From Bacteroidales bacterium (GTDB taxonomy: Bacteria > Bacteroidota > Bacteroidia > Bacteroidales > UBA932): 39,759 nucleotides of DNA. Every line of letters starts with the position of its first letter. The stretch's first letter is position 1. Under the pieces are notes generated by a model. That model ran no database searches. It saw nothing but the letters and a program-made list of their open reading frames with translations, and had not been told where the DNA came from. Position numbers and translations under genes: made by a program. The stretch is taken from assembly GCA_016286385.1 (NCBI GenBank), contig JAEESO010000022.1, positions 1 through 39,759 of the forward strand, written 5' to 3'. Shown piece after piece: positions 38,903 through 39,759 of the stretch.

Positions 38903-39759
38903 TTCTTATCAGTCATTTCCGGCACTTTGGCGGTGGGACGGAGCTCAGGGCGCCAGGTGTCATCCAGTGCGTAAATCTTGTCAACAATCTCCCTTACTGC
39001 CAGGGCGGGCTTGGTGCCGCCGTAGAAGTTGCGGTGGCTGGGGTAGGAGTACACCGTCACAAGGATGGTGTACTTGGGGTCATGCTCCTCATCGGCCGGG
39101 AAAAATCCCACGAAAGTGCCCTGGAACTTCTTCCTGCCCTGTGCATCAGAGTAGGGGTCCCTGCTGCCGCCGCGTTCATCGGCCGATAAAACCACGCGCG
39201 CGGTGCCCGTCTTTCCCGCAACGGAGAGTTTGGCGCTCTTGAGCCTTGTGGCGGTACCGGTGTTCACAACGGCGCGAAGGGCGCGGGTGACGGTATCGGC
39301 TGTGGCAGGGGAGCAGATACTCTCGTTGAGGGCCGATGGCTCGAATTTGCGGAGGACCTTTCCGTCCTTCTCTATGCTCTCCACAAGGTAAGGCTTCATC
39401 ATGGTGCCCTTGTTTGCGATGCCGTTGTAGAAGGTTGCGATGTGGAGGGGAGTCACGCTTATGCTGTATCCGTAGGCGGTGGTGCCAAGGGTGGTCTTGG
39501 ACCAGGAAGGAGTTCCTGGACGGTTAACCACGGGGGTGCCAAGGCCGGGGATGTCAAAGTCGAAGGCTTCGCCAAGCCTGTAGGAATAGATGTGGTCAAA
39601 CATCTCCTGGGGCTGCTTGCCGTAATAATTCTCGGCCAGATACGTGAACACGTAGTTGGATGAGATCTCAAAGCCGTGCATCACACTGATGTCCCTTCGG
39701 CCCGTCTCCCTCTGGTAATCCAGGATATGGACGTCCTGGTTGTAACCGCCCGGGACAAA
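38899..39759 (-). CDS. ftsI: FtsI/PBP3-type transpeptidase, C-terminal part (truncated by window)
   Basis: The last 286 residues of a class B penicillin-binding protein. The frame is open to the edge (FVPGGYNQDVHILDYQRETG...). The SxN motif is EISSNYVF and the KTG motif is VAGKTGTARV, with GTTAYGYSISVTPLHIATFYNGIAN between them, as in division-specific PBPs. The SxxK nucleophile lies beyond the edge. It crosslinks septal peptidoglycan with FtsW. The C-terminus has a short extension (DDTWRPELRPTAKVPEMTDKK) and no PASTA domain is visible. It heads the visible part of the dcw cluster; its stop overlaps the murE start (ATGA). Confidence 0.94.
   Translation of the reverse strand, partial: FVPGGYNQDVHILDYQRETGRRDISVMHGFEISSNYVFTYLAENYYGKQPQEMFDHIYSYRLGEAFDFDIPGLGTPVVNRPGTPSWSKTTLGTTAYGYSISVTPLHIATFYNGIANKGTMMKPYLVESIEKDGKVLRKFEPSALNESICSPATADTVTRALRAVVNTGTATRLKSAKLSVAGKTGTARVVLSADERGGSRDPYSDAQGRKKFQGTFVGFFPADEEHDPKYTILVTVYSYPSHRNFYGGTKPALAVREIVDKIYALDDTWRPELRPTAKVPEMTDKK

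Overview
The window looks like chromosomal DNA of a Bacteroidota bacterium, most likely order Bacteroidales. The evidence is the TAnnTTTG type of -7 promoter box ahead of many genes, fimbrillin-like lipoproteins, a glycine-lipid type acyltransferase pair, a GH3-family protein, a fused fRMsr-MsrA, a long MraY, and a dcw cluster encoding meso-DAP type peptidoglycan synthesis (DNPR motif in MurE). Genus cannot be decided from sequence alone.

Layout. 1-1070: truncated tyrosine recombinase at the end of an integrated element, followed by what looks like its attachment site (tRNA-Ser 3' fragment near 1203-1224) and nested inverted repeats. 1547-2414: small winged-helix regulator with a membrane protein. 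2442-6417: minus-strand lipoprotein locus headed by a 52-residue peptide, divergent from a membrane-anchored TPR/LuxR regulator (6559-7905). 7903-9448: tRNA-Val(CAC), a CE7-type esterase lipoprotein and tRNA-Ser(CGA), then gtrA-like. 9844-15156: minus-strand operon of two acyltransferases (glycine-lipid type), a GH3 acyl-adenylate enzyme, a secreted NlpC/P60 peptidase and a Tat-exported dipeptide epimerase. 15219-17980: rpsO-pnp. 18154-22678: a second lipoprotein locus headed by a 46-residue peptide, divergent from a TPR histidine kinase and its response regulator. 22781-27280: rpiB-truB, fRMsr-MsrA and gltX. 27415-39759: minus-strand dcw cluster ftsI-murE-mraY-murD-ftsW-murG-murC-ftsQ-ftsA-ftsZ, mostly overlapping or nearly abutting.

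How the genes work together. The dcw block makes lipid II and builds the divisome. The NlpC/P60 peptidase plus L-Ala-D/L-Glu epimerase probably process peptidoglycan-derived peptides outside the cytoplasm. The two lipoprotein loci share a layout: short unexported peptide, surface lipoproteins, perfect palindrome in the divergent intergenic region, and a membrane sensor/regulator on the other side.

The most unusual signals are not genes. First, a palindromic element with a conserved structured core has inserted in frame into both murE and truB, encoding related peptides in the same orientation and frame (PESVATLGxVRGRGP). Second, the heptamer GGCCGAT/ATCGGCC occurs about 65-70 times by my reading, roughly ten times chance. 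Third, two other hairpin repeat families (GTCATTCCCGG..., GGGTGCAC...GTGCACCC) recur, one supplying the -33 element of the rpiB promoter and lying inside truB.
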